Notes: generated by a model from the letters alone, not told the origin. Positions 20,512 to 31,410 are shown, numbered from the stretch's first letter. The stretch: 54,065 bases of DNA from Fragilaria radians (GCA_900642245.1 CAAAJI010000004.1:57986-112050); one strand, 5' to 3'. Translations and numbers: made by a program.

Positions 20512-21239
20512 TTCATTTTTCCAATCGTCGGTTTCCCAAACCGGATGATTCAGAATCGCTTTCAATAACGATGTTCCCCGAAGTGCACTTGTCAGCGGCA
20601 AATGTCCCTCCGGCGCCTTCTTTAAGTCATATGTGAACTCCGAAGCCCCAAACCACTTCTTCTTTCTCTCTACATCACCATCCTTAGTTGTCCAACCAAT
20701 TTTGCGACAAAAGGCCTCAAAATCGCTCTTTGCTTGTTTCCATTTTTTCTTTTGTTTTCAAATAGAAACATTAGATTCATTGTAGATCTTCAGAAATCAT
20801 GGAACAGGATAGAAAAACTTACCTTTTGTACCGAATAACCAAACTTTCCTTTAGAAAACTTGACCCATAGACGTTCGATAGTTGCCAGGTCAGTTGAAGG
20901 AATTCTTTTTACTTCAGTAAAGTAGACAAAGTTGCGACCAGCATTCTTGGATCCCGCAAGGACGATTAAAGCATCACGAGTAAATTGGTCTGCCTCTTCG
21001 AACTGACCAGTGGCAAGCATAGTTGCAAGGGGGACGTAATCCATACCGATATCAGACGGCAGGTTTGTTGGTATGTCGATATCTTCACTTGAAGAAGCAG
21101 CCAGTTCTGCAGTTGAAGGTTCGACAGTTGAAGAAAGGACCATCGAACATCTTCCATAGCAAGAAGGCGAGGTGAAGGCGCCAACGTACCCTAAGAAAAG
21201 AGATGAGATTACTGCTGCGACTAGAGTAGCGACACGCAT
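20503..21239 (-). CDS. GUN4-like tetrapyrrole-binding domain protein, plastid targeted, two exons
   Basis: Exon 1 is 20823-21239 and exon 2 is 20503-20748; the 74-bp intron starts GTAAGT and ends ACAAAAG. The protein is 220 residues. The N-terminus is a signal peptide (to about residue 20) followed by 'V-G-A-F-T-S-P', the ASAF motif of secondary plastid import. The region from 'D-Y-V-P-L-A-T-M-L-A' onward matches the GUN4 domain: 'A-D-Q-F-T-R', a 'L-A-T-I-E-R-L-W-V-K-F-S' block and 'G-K-F-G-Y-S-V-Q-K-K-K-W'. GUN4 proteins bind protoporphyrin and stimulate Mg-chelatase; GUN4-like paralogues exist whose function is less clear. Whether this is true GUN4 or a paralogue cannot be settled here. Confidence 0.88.
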
Positions 21240-22742
21240 GTTGCAAGTTTATTTTTTGACAAAAGAAAATGATGATGATTACAATTAAATCTCACTCAAC
21301 TTGAAGTTCTCTACTCAAAACAGTACGGCGAGGGACATATACGATAATCGCGCACTTACTTTTCCTCCACGCGTTTACTTGTTCGTCCAGACGGTAGAGT
21401 ATTTCATCAACGTTTGTTCGGATGGTACACTTTATGGATAAATCATGTTTGTTGGGAAACATTTCAACGTAGCAAGGCAAAACATTGAAAACAAGATATT
21501 TAGACAATATCTAGATAAAGCGTCGTTGGTGATTGATGTGTGAAGCAGTTTAAGGACAAATTTGATGAATTCTGACAGTTGGAAAGAATTTTTCCAATAA
21601 GTTTAGTCATTGAATTATCTATTTAAATTTACATCACAATCTTGTTACTTCATTTTATCAATTGACTTGTTTTGTGTTTTAACTCTCTTTATCATCCTAA
21701 TCAAAAAGAGTTTATCAACTCTATTCTATAAAGACAACTTTCTATCAAGGCCTAGGGCTTATTTGGCTCATTCTGAGTTGCAGAAGGTGAGCATGTTTTC
21801 AACAATGTTCACAATATGCAACCAAAGGTGTTAAGATCATAAATTCTAAAGAGCCATAGCACATATACATTCAGTTGCTTTGATTCAGTGCCCACCTTTG
21901 TTGCCTCCTGCTGCGACGGAATCCAAGAATTAAGGATCAGCAAGAATTCGAAATCATTGTTTGAGAATTTCATCATTGCTAACAAGCTTCCATTGGTATT
22001 GCTCTTGGCCAATGCCGGCCAATTATTGGGAAATACTACGGTGGAGGACAATTCCTTTCTTGGCCAGGGAGCTTTTGACTGTAAAGCCTGGTGAAAATTT
22101 TGAAGCACAAAAGATTGTGGAAAAACCTTCAATCAGTAGGATTGTCATTGACATTCTTCCTACCATGTTTCAAAATTGTATTTCCTATTATTCCCTCCCT
22201 GCCCCTTTGATTTTGAGTTTGACTATAAAAAATCACATTTGCTTATTTGGTTATTCACCGCCATCACATTTTAAGCGACATGAAAAGTTTTTAAAAAATC
22301 GGATCCTTTCAAGATGGAACTTGAAGGCAGGAAAAGTTCCCAATGAAAGCGGAAGTAAGACTTTAGTAACTAGTTAGAATAAAAACAAGTATCAACTAAA
22401 CTTCAAGCTGTATTTTCAATATGCCATTTTTTCTAAATGCTAATCCAATTATGAACTTTAGTTGTTTATTGCCATACATGCTGAAAGATATGCTTGATTA
22501 TTATGTATGCATATCCTTTTAGAATGAAAATGTATCGCAAGTCGAATGTCAGTTCTATGACGTGAGGGAAATAATGATGAGATTCAATTGATATGCCTGT
22601 CTACTTTCGTAAATAAATGGTAAAGGAATCAGTGAAGGATGTGTCTCTTATACTTATAATTGCAACAACATGATTCTCGATGTATATAAATTGCAATGAA
22701 ATTTATCCATTGCGTTGGTGGGTTGTATCAAAAATCGCCTCC
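21240..22742. other. Intergenic, no gene recognised
   Basis: About 1.5 kb between the start of the GUN4-like gene and the end of the oxygenase. A GC-richer island at 21885-22105 is open in several frames (up to about 130 codons) but shows no motif I recognise; it may be a worn transposon piece. Confidence 0.4.
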
Positions 22743-23915
22743 TTACATCAGAACATCTTTTTGCATTCCCATAGACTTGAGATATTTTTCCAGAACATAT
22801 TGGCCTGCCTGGATTGGCTCGTATCTGATAGGATTTCCTTCATGTACACAAGAGGGTATGGTTTCGACAATAGCGTCTCCATTTATATTCACAAAGAAAG
22901 CAATTGATTGTCGACGATTTTCAGATATGACTTCATCCTTGCTGTTGGGAACTACAACGCGGTGTAACGTAGAAATCCATTTATCTGTAGATGCCAAGGG
23001 GGAAGGGAATCGATTTGTAAAGATTGGGATTGCATTGTTAGTATTTATTCATTGAAAACTGTATTTGTATTTTGCACATAAATTAGATGACATTGCCTAC
23101 CCTTGCGATAAAGTGTACGTACCATTCGTCCATCGTTGCATCATGTCTCCCAAATTGACAACTAGTATAGAATCGTCATGCCATGATTCCGGAATATCTG
23201 TCCAAGTGTAAACTGGATTTGAATCTAAATCGTTGGAAACTTGTTGTAAATAGACTTGAAGTCCCGGGCCACCACTTTTGAGGATCGTGAATGCTCCATA
23301 GTCTGTATGTGCCCCTGCCCGTAGGAAACCTGGTTCTTCCTGGACACTGGGATAATTTAGAAGTCGAAGTGCACATTGGTGACGATCCATCTTTTCCAAA
23401 AAGTAATTTCGTGGTTGGTCCAATGCCAAAGCCATAATTTGGGCCAACGTATGAGCCAATCCTTCCATGGCAGAGTAATAAGCAGTCAATGCTGGTTCTA
23501 ATGACGAAGGATTCGCTGGAATTTTCCGAGTTGGCATACCTGATGCTGGATTATTTGGTCCCAACGAAAACGTTTCCTTAATGTCAATGGAAGGCACGGT
23601 ATTATCGAATGATTCGTCTTGTGTCATGATTGTGTATTTCTCTTTTGTCAATGCCAAGTTTTCCATGGCTTCATATCCATAAGGATACTCGTTGGCATTT
23701 GTGCTGATCGCAGCTTCCTTTTCTATTTTTGGGAGATCAAAAAATGACCTACTTGCCGTACATAGGTTTTCCATGATATGACTGCTTACTCCATGTCGGC
23801 AAATACCAAAGAAACCAACATGTTGACAAGCACTTGCGACTTGCTTTACAACAGAATCTTCATCAGTACCATCAAGGAAGGGATTGAGATCAATGAGTGG
23901 GACTGAACCATGCAT
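22743..23915 (-). CDS. 2-oxoglutarate/Fe(II)-dependent dioxygenase (isopenicillin-N-synthase-like), two exons
   Basis: Exon 1 is 23123-23915 and exon 2 is 22743-22984; the donor is GTACGT and the acceptor TCTACAG. The splice rebuilds 'Q-R-W-T-N-D-K-W-I-S-T-L-H-R-V-V', a hallmark of the family. The protein is 344 residues. Iron ligands are His203 and Asp205 (G-A-H-T-D-Y-G) and His272; the 2-oxoglutarate anchor is Arg289-x-Ser291 (R-Q-S). The N-terminal DIOX_N block 'V-P-L-I-D-L-N-P-F' begins at residue 6, so I chose ATG 23915. An upstream in-frame ATG at 24014 would add 33 aromatic-rich residues and leave only 78 bp to the next gene. A soluble oxygenase; the substrate is unknown. Confidence 0.9.
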
Positions 23916-24092
23916 TGTCTTCGAAAATGATTGAAACTGTTTTTCCGTTTGAAAAAGATAGTGCCACTTATTCATTCCCGATGAGAACACTACCCAGTAA
24001 AAAGGTTTACCCATCCATCAAAAATCCCACCAATCGGGAAAAAAAATACGAACGACAACAGAGATGCAAAAAACCAACAACTTGACCAGAAA
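23916..24092. promoter_or_regulatory. Short divergent intergenic region
   Basis: These 177 bp separate the oxygenase (minus) and the THUMP-type methyltransferase (plus). They must hold both transcription starts, so co-regulation through a bidirectional promoter is plausible. No specific motif is claimed. Confidence 0.35.
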
Positions 24093-26534
24093 ATGAAAAC
24101 GAATGGTTTTGTGGTTGACCAAACCAAACGTTTTCAGGTGCGATGTACAGTGAGTGGAGGCTTAGAAGATTTGGCTGAGGAAGAAATAAGGCGGTATCTA
24201 AGCCATGCTCAAATAATTTGGTTCCAACGTGGAAGCTCAGGCTCTAAATTAGAGATACAGTGCTGGCATTCAGACTTACCTGTTGTATTGTCTCTACGAT
24301 TCTTGGAATATCTTTGGCTGCCAATAGGTTCTAGAGAATTCCACTTGGACGAAAGCAAAGGAGAGTATCGGATTCAACTCATCCAAGATCAAATATTGAA
24401 TATCGTAAATGATTCCAAGCGATGGAATCAAGGTATAGATGCGTGGAGAACAACGCATGAAATTTTCAAGAATCTTCCTGACTTGGGGCTGGAACCCATC
24501 CCGGGTGGACTTCTTCCAGCGATTCAAATTTCAACAACGGACACCATGCTGAAGGATGACTATCCTACACAAAACTCGATGTATGCTGTAAATACGATCT
24601 TTACTGATGAAAAGGTTGCCAAGGCCGTTGCTTGTCTATTCCAAGAGTTGGTAAAGGAACATGCACCTTCTCTTCCTAATGATAGTATCCTATGGCTAGA
24701 CGCAGGTGCAGGATCAGGTTCCCTATTATCTCATCTGCCCAAGGAATACCGTATTGGTATTGATATTCAGCCAGCGTCAGATAGAGAAATCCACCAGATC
24801 GATTTTATGGATGTTACTATTGGTTGGTTGAAAGAGAAAGCTTCGAAGGATTTTACTCACCTATGTATGTTGTCTAATCCTCCATTTGCAGAGCATTCTA
24901 GGGGAGACTATAGTGGAATCATTAAATTTATCAATCAGGGAGTTATCCTAAATGCCAACTATATTGCTGTTATCGTACCAGAAAAATTTGCACGACGTCG
25001 GGTGTGGCAATCCTTAGGTTTATCGTCACGTGTGACACTAATCGCACGTTGCAGTCTTCCGAAGGACTCGTTTTATGATCCTTTCCACCAAAAGACATGT
25101 CATCTGAATTCTCTATTTCTATTCTTTCAAACAGATCTAATTCCTAACGAATCAAAAGGAATATCACCAAGTCATATCTCCCGCAACATTACATTTCCTT
25201 ATCATCGAATTCGATGCGAAGGAAGCCGAAATAGAGGCGAATTAAGTTGGATTTCTACATCAGAATTGAGAGAAGCAACATTAAGAGTAATCCAAAATGT
25301 ACCCTTAGAATGGAGTCAAGATGATTCTAACGAGCTAACCTTATCTACGGAACTGAAATTGACGGAAGAGGAACGTAAATGCGTGGTCGAACTGTTTATC
25401 CTACTGAATCCAAAACGACCTCTCTCACTAGCGAATTGTATATCGAAATTTGTTCCGGAGCATAGTCTTGGTTGGCTATCAATGTCTACCAAGCCTGCAA
25501 CTGCTTTCGCTATGTCTTACCTTGGCTTAGGCGGAAGTATTCAGCAGGATTGTGTTCCCTGCATTCCCCAAAGCGTGACATCAGGCGTTGTGATTAATTG
25601 TATGTGTGGTGAAGGAACTATAGAGCTGGAATCTCAGGATGTAAAGATTCCCTCATCATTTTTCATGATATCTGGAGATAAAGAAGAATCAGTTGTAAGA
25701 CTTGCTGCTAAGCGCCTTTCGTATCTATCATCTTGGAAATGCCAACAAGCTACAGGTAACGACAGCATTCGACGTCCATTGGTAGATTTTGTTGTGTGGG
25801 ATACACAGCGCCTCCCAATTCGATCTGGTATTGCCGATCTGGTATTAGGAGATCTACCATTTGGTGGAAGTAAAGAAAAACAACATCAAACGCCATCCCT
25901 GTCGGGAGTCCCAAAGAACAATTCGTTGGACTACAAACGTGTTATGCTTCAAGCTGTCCGTGTTCTATGTTGCCGCGGTCGAGCAGCATTGTTGAGTGCC
26001 GATTGTAAGGCCCTGTCCAATGTCGCTGGAGTACAGTTTCTATCATTTTGGTCAGTTGTTTGGCGAAGCAATCTCAATCTTGGTGGTCTGAGGGCAAAAC
26101 TTTTCATCATGGAACGAAATCATCAAAACTACAAAGATATCAGTGTTTGGATTAAAGGTTCGATTAGTGATAATAACGATGGAGACATGAGTCGTTCAAT
26201 TGAAGAGTTAGCAAAAACGATATGTAAAAATTGGGTATTGAATGATTGCTTCGAGCTTCAAAATAAAGATACCCATTACAACGCCAAGATTGGATTCAAT
26301 AATGGTACAAGGGAAGGAGGAAATCAAGAGGGACACCCAAATGATCAACACATCAGTCTAGTCGATTTTGTTGAACTAAATTCTCGATACTTTCATCTTG
26401 ACAAGAATCTAACAAGCCATTGCTACCGGATATGGTTCCATCCCTTGGTAAGTAACAGTCAAGCCAGAAGACTAGAGAAAGAAATACGTGAACGCTTCCT
26501 TAGTCATCCACCGTTAGGAATGGAGTTACGTTAA
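24093..26534 (+). CDS. Two-domain SAM methyltransferase, THUMPD/Trm14-like with an extra NPPF domain
   Basis: 813 residues, one exon. Residues 13-35 (R-F-Q-V-R-C..G-L-E-D-L-A-E-E-E-I) resemble the N-terminal ferredoxin-like start of THUMP-type RNA methyltransferases (RlmL/Trm14/THUMPD). A first Rossmann domain has motif I at 202-210 (L-D-A-G-A-G-S-G-S), an acidic loop 'G-I-D-I-Q-P' and motif IV S-N-P-P-F at 261-265. A second has 'I-N-C-M-C-G-E-G-T-I-E' at 501-511 (usual D-P-x-C-G-x-G-T-I-x-I-E) and 'G-D-L-P-F-G-G' at 586-592, the THUMPD2/3 guanine-N2 motif. Known relatives methylate tRNA or snRNA guanosine. In the second domain the usual Asp-Pro before Cys-Gly is Asn-Cys-Met. The fusion is odd and the first domain's substrate is unknown. 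Confidence 0.8.
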   Translation: MKTNGFVVDQTKRFQVRCTVSGGLEDLAEEEIRRYLSHAQIIWFQRGSSGSKLEIQCWHSDLPVVLSLRFLEYLWLPIGSREFHLDESKGEYRIQLIQDQILNIVNDSKRWNQGIDAWRTTHEIFKNLPDLGLEPIPGGLLPAIQISTTDTMLKDDYPTQNSMYAVNTIFTDEKVAKAVACLFQELVKEHAPSLPNDSILWLDAGAGSGSLLSHLPKEYRIGIDIQPASDREIHQIDFMDVTIGWLKEKASKDFTHLCMLSNPPFAEHSRGDYSGIIKFINQGVILNANYIAVIVPEKFARRRVWQSLGLSSRVTLIARCSLPKDSFYDPFHQKTCHLNSLFLFFQTDLIPNESKGISPSHISRNITFPYHRIRCEGSRNRGELSWISTSELREATLRVIQNVPLEWSQDDSNELTLSTELKLTEEERKCVVELFILLNPKRPLSLANCISKFVPEHSLGWLSMSTKPATAFAMSYLGLGGSIQQDCVPCIPQSVTSGVVINCMCGEGTIELESQDVKIPSSFFMISGDKEESVVRLAAKRLSYLSSWKCQQATGNDSIRRPLVDFVVWDTQRLPIRSGIADLVLGDLPFGGSKEKQHQTPSLSGVPKNNSLDYKRVMLQAVRVLCCRGRAALLSADCKALSNVAGVQFLSFWSVVWRSNLNLGGLRAKLFIMERNHQNYKDISVWIKGSISDNNDGDMSRSIEELAKTICKNWVLNDCFELQNKDTHYNAKIGFNNGTREGGNQEGHPNDQHISLVDFVELNSRYFHLDKNLTSHCYRIWFHPLVSNSQARRLEKEIRERFLSHPPLGMELR

Positions 26535-26707
26535 TGCACTCGACTTATCTAGAAATAGAAATGTCCACATAGAAAGATTATTCATGGATACAGTAGGAAG
26601 CAGGAAATGTAATTTCTGATAATGGATTCTAAGGATTTCCAATTGATTGATGAAGTGGATTCTAGTAAGAGCTGTAATAACTACTTTTTTACGTTGGTTT
26701 TTGTTCA

Positions 26708-27529
26708 CTATTCGCCTTTTATTTCGCTTTCAGATCGCTCCCACACAAAGAAAACTGGGCGTTGCTGTGGATCCATGCGATTGCTTCCAATGGCCTGTAA
26801 GACCTCCTCCAGAGGTCTATTATCAACTGCATATAAGAAACGACGCGTTTCTGGCATGCCTATACCTCCAACCAATAATTGCCAAGTAGGTGTCTTTAAG
26901 ACTGTCCTACATGCTGTGCAGGCTCGAAGAATATCTCCAACCTGGATACTCGCCTTGTCCCCCTCACTCCCTTCAGTCACCTCTTCGACGACTGTCAAAA
27001 AATGTGCGGATAGATTCTTGGATAGATTGTTACTTTCAAAGTCAGATCCCTCGTCACAGTCTTTCTGTTCCAAGATAATACCCATTGGCAGTGTTGTCTC
27101 ACATGTCCAGATGTAGGAAGAGTTGTAGTACGGTGCAAAATCAACTTGTTCTAGGACTTCCCTTCCGTCGTCTTTCAATATTGGTACAACAACGGAATAC
27201 TTGTCCTTCCAAGCCTGTCGACGTTCGTCATCCTCTTGCTTCTTTTGTTGTTCTGCACTTTTCTGAGTTTCGAGGGAATATTCCCTTTCCTTTTCAAATT
27301 GAGTTATGTCATTTCTTAATTGTTGTGCCTTCTCGAGAAGCAGTCTTGCTGCGACTTCAGGATTGTTTTCATTAGAATTATCTTTTCGATCCTCTCTTGC
27401 TCGAGATAAATTTGGACAGGTCCATATCGGTTGATCTTGCGTTGACTTGAAAACTACTCTTCGATGATGAAGAATAAAGCTGACACTCGGAACTGTCAAG
27501 GAAATGAGGAATAAAAGTCGACGTAACAT
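26708..27529 (-). CDS. PDZ-like domain protein, probably plastid targeted
   Basis: 273 residues, single exon. A signal peptide at 1-17 is followed by S-V-S-F at the cleavage area, a variant of the plastid ASAF motif. Residues about 57-105 form a charged coiled coil (E-K-A-Q-Q-L-R..E-K-E-R-E-Y..E-Q-Q-K-K-Q-E-D-D-E-R-R). Residues about 145-250 look like a PDZ fold: 'L-P-M-G-I-I-L-E-Q', 'L-T-V-V-E-E-V-T-E-G-S-E-G-D-K-A-S-I-Q-V-G-D-I-L' (carboxylate-binding loop and the typical G-D-x-L). No protease domain is present, so this is likely an adaptor. A similar domain pattern is known from uncharacterised diatom proteins, which is an inference from memory. Confidence 0.75.
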   Translation of the reverse strand: MLRRLLFLISLTVPSVSFILHHRRVVFKSTQDQPIWTCPNLSRAREDRKDNSNENNPEVAARLLLEKAQQLRNDITQFEKEREYSLETQKSAEQQKKQEDDERRQAWKDKYSVVVPILKDDGREVLEQVDFAPYYNSSYIWTCETTLPMGIILEQKDCDEGSDFESNNLSKNLSAHFLTVVEEVTEGSEGDKASIQVGDILRACTACRTVLKTPTWQLLVGGIGMPETRRFLYAVDNRPLEEVLQAIGSNRMDPQQRPVFFVWERSESEIKGE

Positions 27530-28756
27530 GAAAATATATGTTGCATTGAATTGTTGAGGGATTTTCCAAAAATAAAAAGTAACGAAAAGGAAAATGACAG
27601 TATATTTCTATTTTGGCCAAATAAAATGTGTAATGAAGAGAAAAAATTATTGAAGGAAAGTGGGCTACCTCTGACAATTGATTTTGTAGCATTGTAAATG
27701 ACATAGAAATTAAATTGAAAATAATATTCGATTTAAGAATGAATAATTTTGAAAATATGACACAGATGTGGTATTTTTTTGCTATTTTCATCCTTTCTTA
27801 TTGGATCCAAAACTTATTGTCTGGAATGTGATGTGCCTAATTGTTCTTTGCTTTTTGTCAACTCCATAGAAGTTTGTTTTCTTCTATATAATTTTGTGCT
27901 ATTTGCTTATCATCTTTATTGCATACATTTTTCAAGTTTTGATTTCTTTTGCGTATAGAAAAGCCTAAAAAGATATCCCAACCAAATTAAACTTGTGCTG
28001 GTATTGCTTTTTGAAGTAGCTTAAAAAGTACAAGGTATTGTACATACAGTTGTTGCCAGGAATACATCAAAAGAGATAGGTCAGTAAGTAAACATGCATT
28101 ACCATAAAGTTATATCAAGGTGCAATCAACTGCTATTCATGAAAGCTTCTTCGCTTACAATCTCGGATTAGTGAGTATTCCTCAACATAGAAAGTGTTAA
28201 CAAAACCTCAAATTTTCTTCATGAATGCTCATTTAATGACTTTCCTCTAATCCGTACCAGTGGCTTTAAAATGCATTGTCTGTAGGGAATGAATCATACA
28301 TATTAGGATTGAACAGAAATCTGGAATAATTCAGGAAATTCAAAAGCTGAAGGTAGTTTTGTACAATGCTATTGCCCACTCTCCCTTTACCACTCATCTA
28401 CCCTTTATATCCTTCTCATCACTTTTCTTTTCCACGCTCCTTACTTATAATATTCTACATTATTTCTCATCTTACTGTCAATCCTACCCCTCAAAATTCT
28501 TTTCTTCCTCCATGAACTCTCTAAATGTACATTATACTTCTAATCCCAACTGTTATACTCTCATTCCTTGTGCAAGAGATATTATGTATTGGACAACTCA
28601 TTCTACTGTAGATGGTGACAATTAAAGTTACAATGTGCAGAGATTTAAGTATGGGGTTACTAAGTTTAAAACAGAATTTAAGCCACTTACCTATTGTTTC
28701 GAAATGAGAGATTTATCTTTTGAAGATAAAAAGCGATGACAACAAATTGAATAGAT
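27530..28756. other. Intergenic, no gene seen
   Basis: AT-rich sequence with a pyrimidine-rich run at about 28375-28500. It contains the upstream region of the PDZ-like gene and the 3' flank of the next minus-strand gene. No RNA gene or repeat recognised. Confidence 0.4.
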
Positions 28757-29428
28757 TTACGTTTCTAATTGCCGCTTTCGCTTTCCATACATTTTTTGTT
28801 CTTCAGAAGTCATTGCTTTCCATCTTATGGCAGCCTCTTTACCTGAAGCCACTCCATTTATTATTCTACCAGCTGCAAGAGCCTCACGGTGAACTTGCTT
28901 CCGGAAAGTAATATAACCTGGTTCCACGCGGAATTTCTCAGGAACGAGATCAATGTTGCTTTTAATTTGTCATCGAGATTTGAGAGAACAAAATTATGAG
29001 TGCATAAGTTGCTAATGTACATTCTAAGCCAAAGGTCTAACACACCCTATTTTCTCCCGGGGGTACAGACGGTCCTCAATGCCGTCGACTATAGTATGCA
29101 TGGTTGCCAAGTTCTCCTGAGTTTTCGAAGCATAGTGTATCACATGGGATAGATGTAGTTTCTCATCGAGAGAGAAAATCTCATCTGGCGTTGGACTTGC
29201 TGTCGTGGGTATAACACACTCTGTTCCCGCATAGATCGCTTGTTCATCTAGTTCTTTTGCCTGTCTTCGAAGCAGCCGTGCCTGCTCTCGAAAACAATTG
29301 GCCAGTTCCAGCAGGACTGGTGCTGAATCTGAATTCTCTGGATCGCTTATTCGTTTGATTAAAAGTTCGCAAACAATTTCTGCTTCTTTGCCATCTGTTA
29401 GATCTGGACTATTACGCAACATTTTCAA
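28757..29428 (-). CDS. Unknown protein, two exons, with coiled coil and basic C-terminal helix
   Basis: Exon 1 is 29046-29428 and exon 2 is 28757-28958. Without splicing, the first frame ends seven codons past the donor; with an 87-bp intron (GTGTGT...AAAAG) it continues in frame for 66 more residues, giving 194. Residues about 35-70 are helical and rich in Gln/Arg/Glu (F-R-E-Q-A-R-L-L-R-R-Q-A-K-E-L-D). Exon 2 contains 'I-T-F-R-K-Q-V-H-R-E-A-L' and a 'W-K-A-M-T-S-E-E-Q-K-M-Y' block similar to the third helix of HMG-box proteins, followed by K-R-K-R. A DNA- or RNA-linked nuclear protein is possible, but I recognise no full domain. The non-standard donor makes the junction tentative. Confidence 0.5.
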
Positions 29429-29670
29429 AGTAATATTGTCTTAGGTGAAGGAATCAGTAAGAAAAGTTACGATGCGGATGGTAACGGTATTAAAACGTCT
29501 TGATAGCTAAAAAAAAAATTCTGGAAAAATAGAACAGGGGGGTGCACGTCAGACGTACGTACATTACGATGTACCTACAGAAAATGGAAATACATTCTTT
29601 GTTATCCCTTTCCTCGATCTTCAAAGAAATCATTTTTCCTTGTGAGATTTCTTCATGATTACAAATCGAT

Positions 29671-30081
29671 ATGGTGCCTCAAATTGATAGCTATCGAGTT
29701 CTCCACACATATCGCACGATGCTGCGAATGATCAAAACAATGCCGGAAAACAAATCTAAGGCCTTACTCCAAGAACTTCGGTCAAGCTTTAGGGCTCCTA
29801 TAGGAACTCATGAAAATTTAGACGATCGATTGCGAGTAGCAGGGGAAAAGATCTCCTTTCTTCGCATCGTTACTCCTAAATCCAAACCGGGATCCGGCGG
29901 TCGGTGGGTGTACAAGAACGGAGAATGCATAGTCGATGGAGATGCGACAAAGGTGGAAGGTGGAAGAGTCGTCTCGAGTTTCACTGGCTACAACCTTGAT
30001 CCCTGCAAAGTGAAGCGGCACAACGTCGGACTAAGACGTGCCGGTTTTGTCAATAACTTACATGCAAAAGGCATTTTTTGA
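29671..30081 (+). CDS. LYR-motif (Complex1_LYR) protein, probably mitochondrial
   Basis: 136 residues, single exon. The N-terminus reads 'V-L-H-T-Y-R-T-M-L-R-M-I' with the Y-R pair at 14-15 and a following Arg, and then '...L-L-Q-E-L-R-S-S-F-R' at about 32-41, the usual two-helix pattern of the LYR family. Such proteins are assembly factors or subunits for iron-sulfur proteins and respiratory complexes, working with the acyl carrier protein. The C-terminal part (G-S-G-G-R-W-V-Y) is not typical of a named member, so the client is unknown. The gene is divergent from 29428 (242 bp apart). Confidence 0.7.
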   Translation: MVPQIDSYRVLHTYRTMLRMIKTMPENKSKALLQELRSSFRAPIGTHENLDDRLRVAGEKISFLRIVTPKSKPGSGGRWVYKNGECIVDGDATKVEGGRVVSSFTGYNLDPCKVKRHNVGLRRAGFVNNLHAKGIF

Positions 30082-30891
30082 CTCAAATCCCTGATTACGT
30101 GGATAATATTGACCACTGAGAAAACCTTATTGCATGGCCATCTTGTATTCCCAGATCAGCATTAAATAGTAGTGATGCAACTCTATCCATTACACAGTAA
30201 ACTATTGCTTCACCGGCATGATCATTTAATCATTACATGATAGGTTAGGTTGGTTCAAAGACGTCTTGCATACTAGTGGCAAAATGTATTTCACTTAAAA
30301 GTCGCACATGTAACCTGACGGCAATTTCTTGCCTATTTTCAATTTCAATAAGAGAGCAATATGTAAAGTGCTCTTTGTCATCATTCTTCATAGGTGCTGA
30401 CCTTCATCAACAAAAGTGAAATTTTAACATGGGAATCTTCTATTGCACACTGAGAAATAGGAATTAAGTATATAAGCCGAGAATTCCTTGTTTACTAAAG
30501 AGCTTAGATTTGAAAAGAAGTTATCATTCCTTGACATCAAACTCTATCTTTAGAAAAACGAAGCGGCAACGTGAATGAAAGAAAAACGCTATATCTTGAA
30601 TTATGACCAAAGTCTCATTTTTGAATTATCTTAGTTTACAAATGCAAGTGTTTAACAACATATTAATTGTAAGTACAGAGTAAGTATGAATAAAATGGTA
30701 TTGTATTTCTCATCCTCAATGGCAAGCATATTGCTATTTGGACTGCCTCATAGGTCTATATGTATGCGTTAAGAAATATATTCTTACCCAAACCAATCTC
30801 GTATTGTATGATTATGCTTTCAGGCTATCAAAGTCTCCAATAGGCCTTTAGATGAGGAAGCAGAAGACAAAGGAAAGTTAGCATGCTTAGT
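30082..30891. other. Intergenic, no gene seen
   Basis: Downstream of the LYR gene to the edge of the gap. No supportable feature is present. Confidence 0.4.
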
Positions 30892-31145
30892 NNNNNNNNN
30901 NNNNNNNNNNNNNNNNNNNNNNNNNNNNNNNNNNNNNNNNNNNNNNNNNNNNNNNNNNNNNNNNNNNNNNNNNNNNNNNNNNNNNNNNNNNNNNNNNNNN
31001 NNNNNNNNNNNNNNNNNNNNNNNNNNNNNNNNNNNNNNNNNNNNNNNNNNNNNNNNNNNNNNNNNNNNNNNNNNNNNNNNNNNNNNNNNNNNNNNNNNNN
31101 NNNNNNNNNNNNNNNNNNNNNNNNNNNNNNNNNNNNNNNNNNNNN
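30892..31145. other. Assembly gap (254 N)
   Basis: A run of N. Long apparent open frames across it are artefacts. The sequence directly after it belongs to repeat B, so the gap was probably caused by repeat sequence. Confidence 0.98.
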
Positions 31146-31410
31146 AAGCAATAGTTATGCCTCACTAAGTTTATCATAGTAAACTTGTGGTCAATATATA
31201 ATAGGATAGTTTACTTGTAACTATCCATAGGTAGATGAGTAAATATAAGGATATGTTAATCCTACTACTATTTACTATGCACTAACGGTATAGGACGTCT
31301 CCGTATACCGGTACACACACATCTCTTAGTTTAACATATTATTATTAACCTGTAATTGCTTACAACCTAATGTGTTAGGGATTTGCTTCTTGATCCTAGT
31401 CAAGGTAGGT
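31146..31410 (+). repeat. Dispersed repeat B, copy 2 (uninterrupted)
   Basis: It aligns with 1693-1912 and 2868-2940 as one continuous stretch. The join in this copy, near 31330-31352, is where copy 1 carries the repeat A insertion. The left end is lost in the assembly gap. From 31411 to 31863 nothing else is seen. Confidence 0.65.

Noticed and set aside
21961..22377. 138-codon frame as a gene
   Set aside because: Several frames are open on both strands over the same bases and none shows a motif or a plausible start context.
30828..31179. Long open frames on both strands across 30.9-31.1 kb
   Set aside because: They run through the N gap and consist almost wholly of unknown residues.
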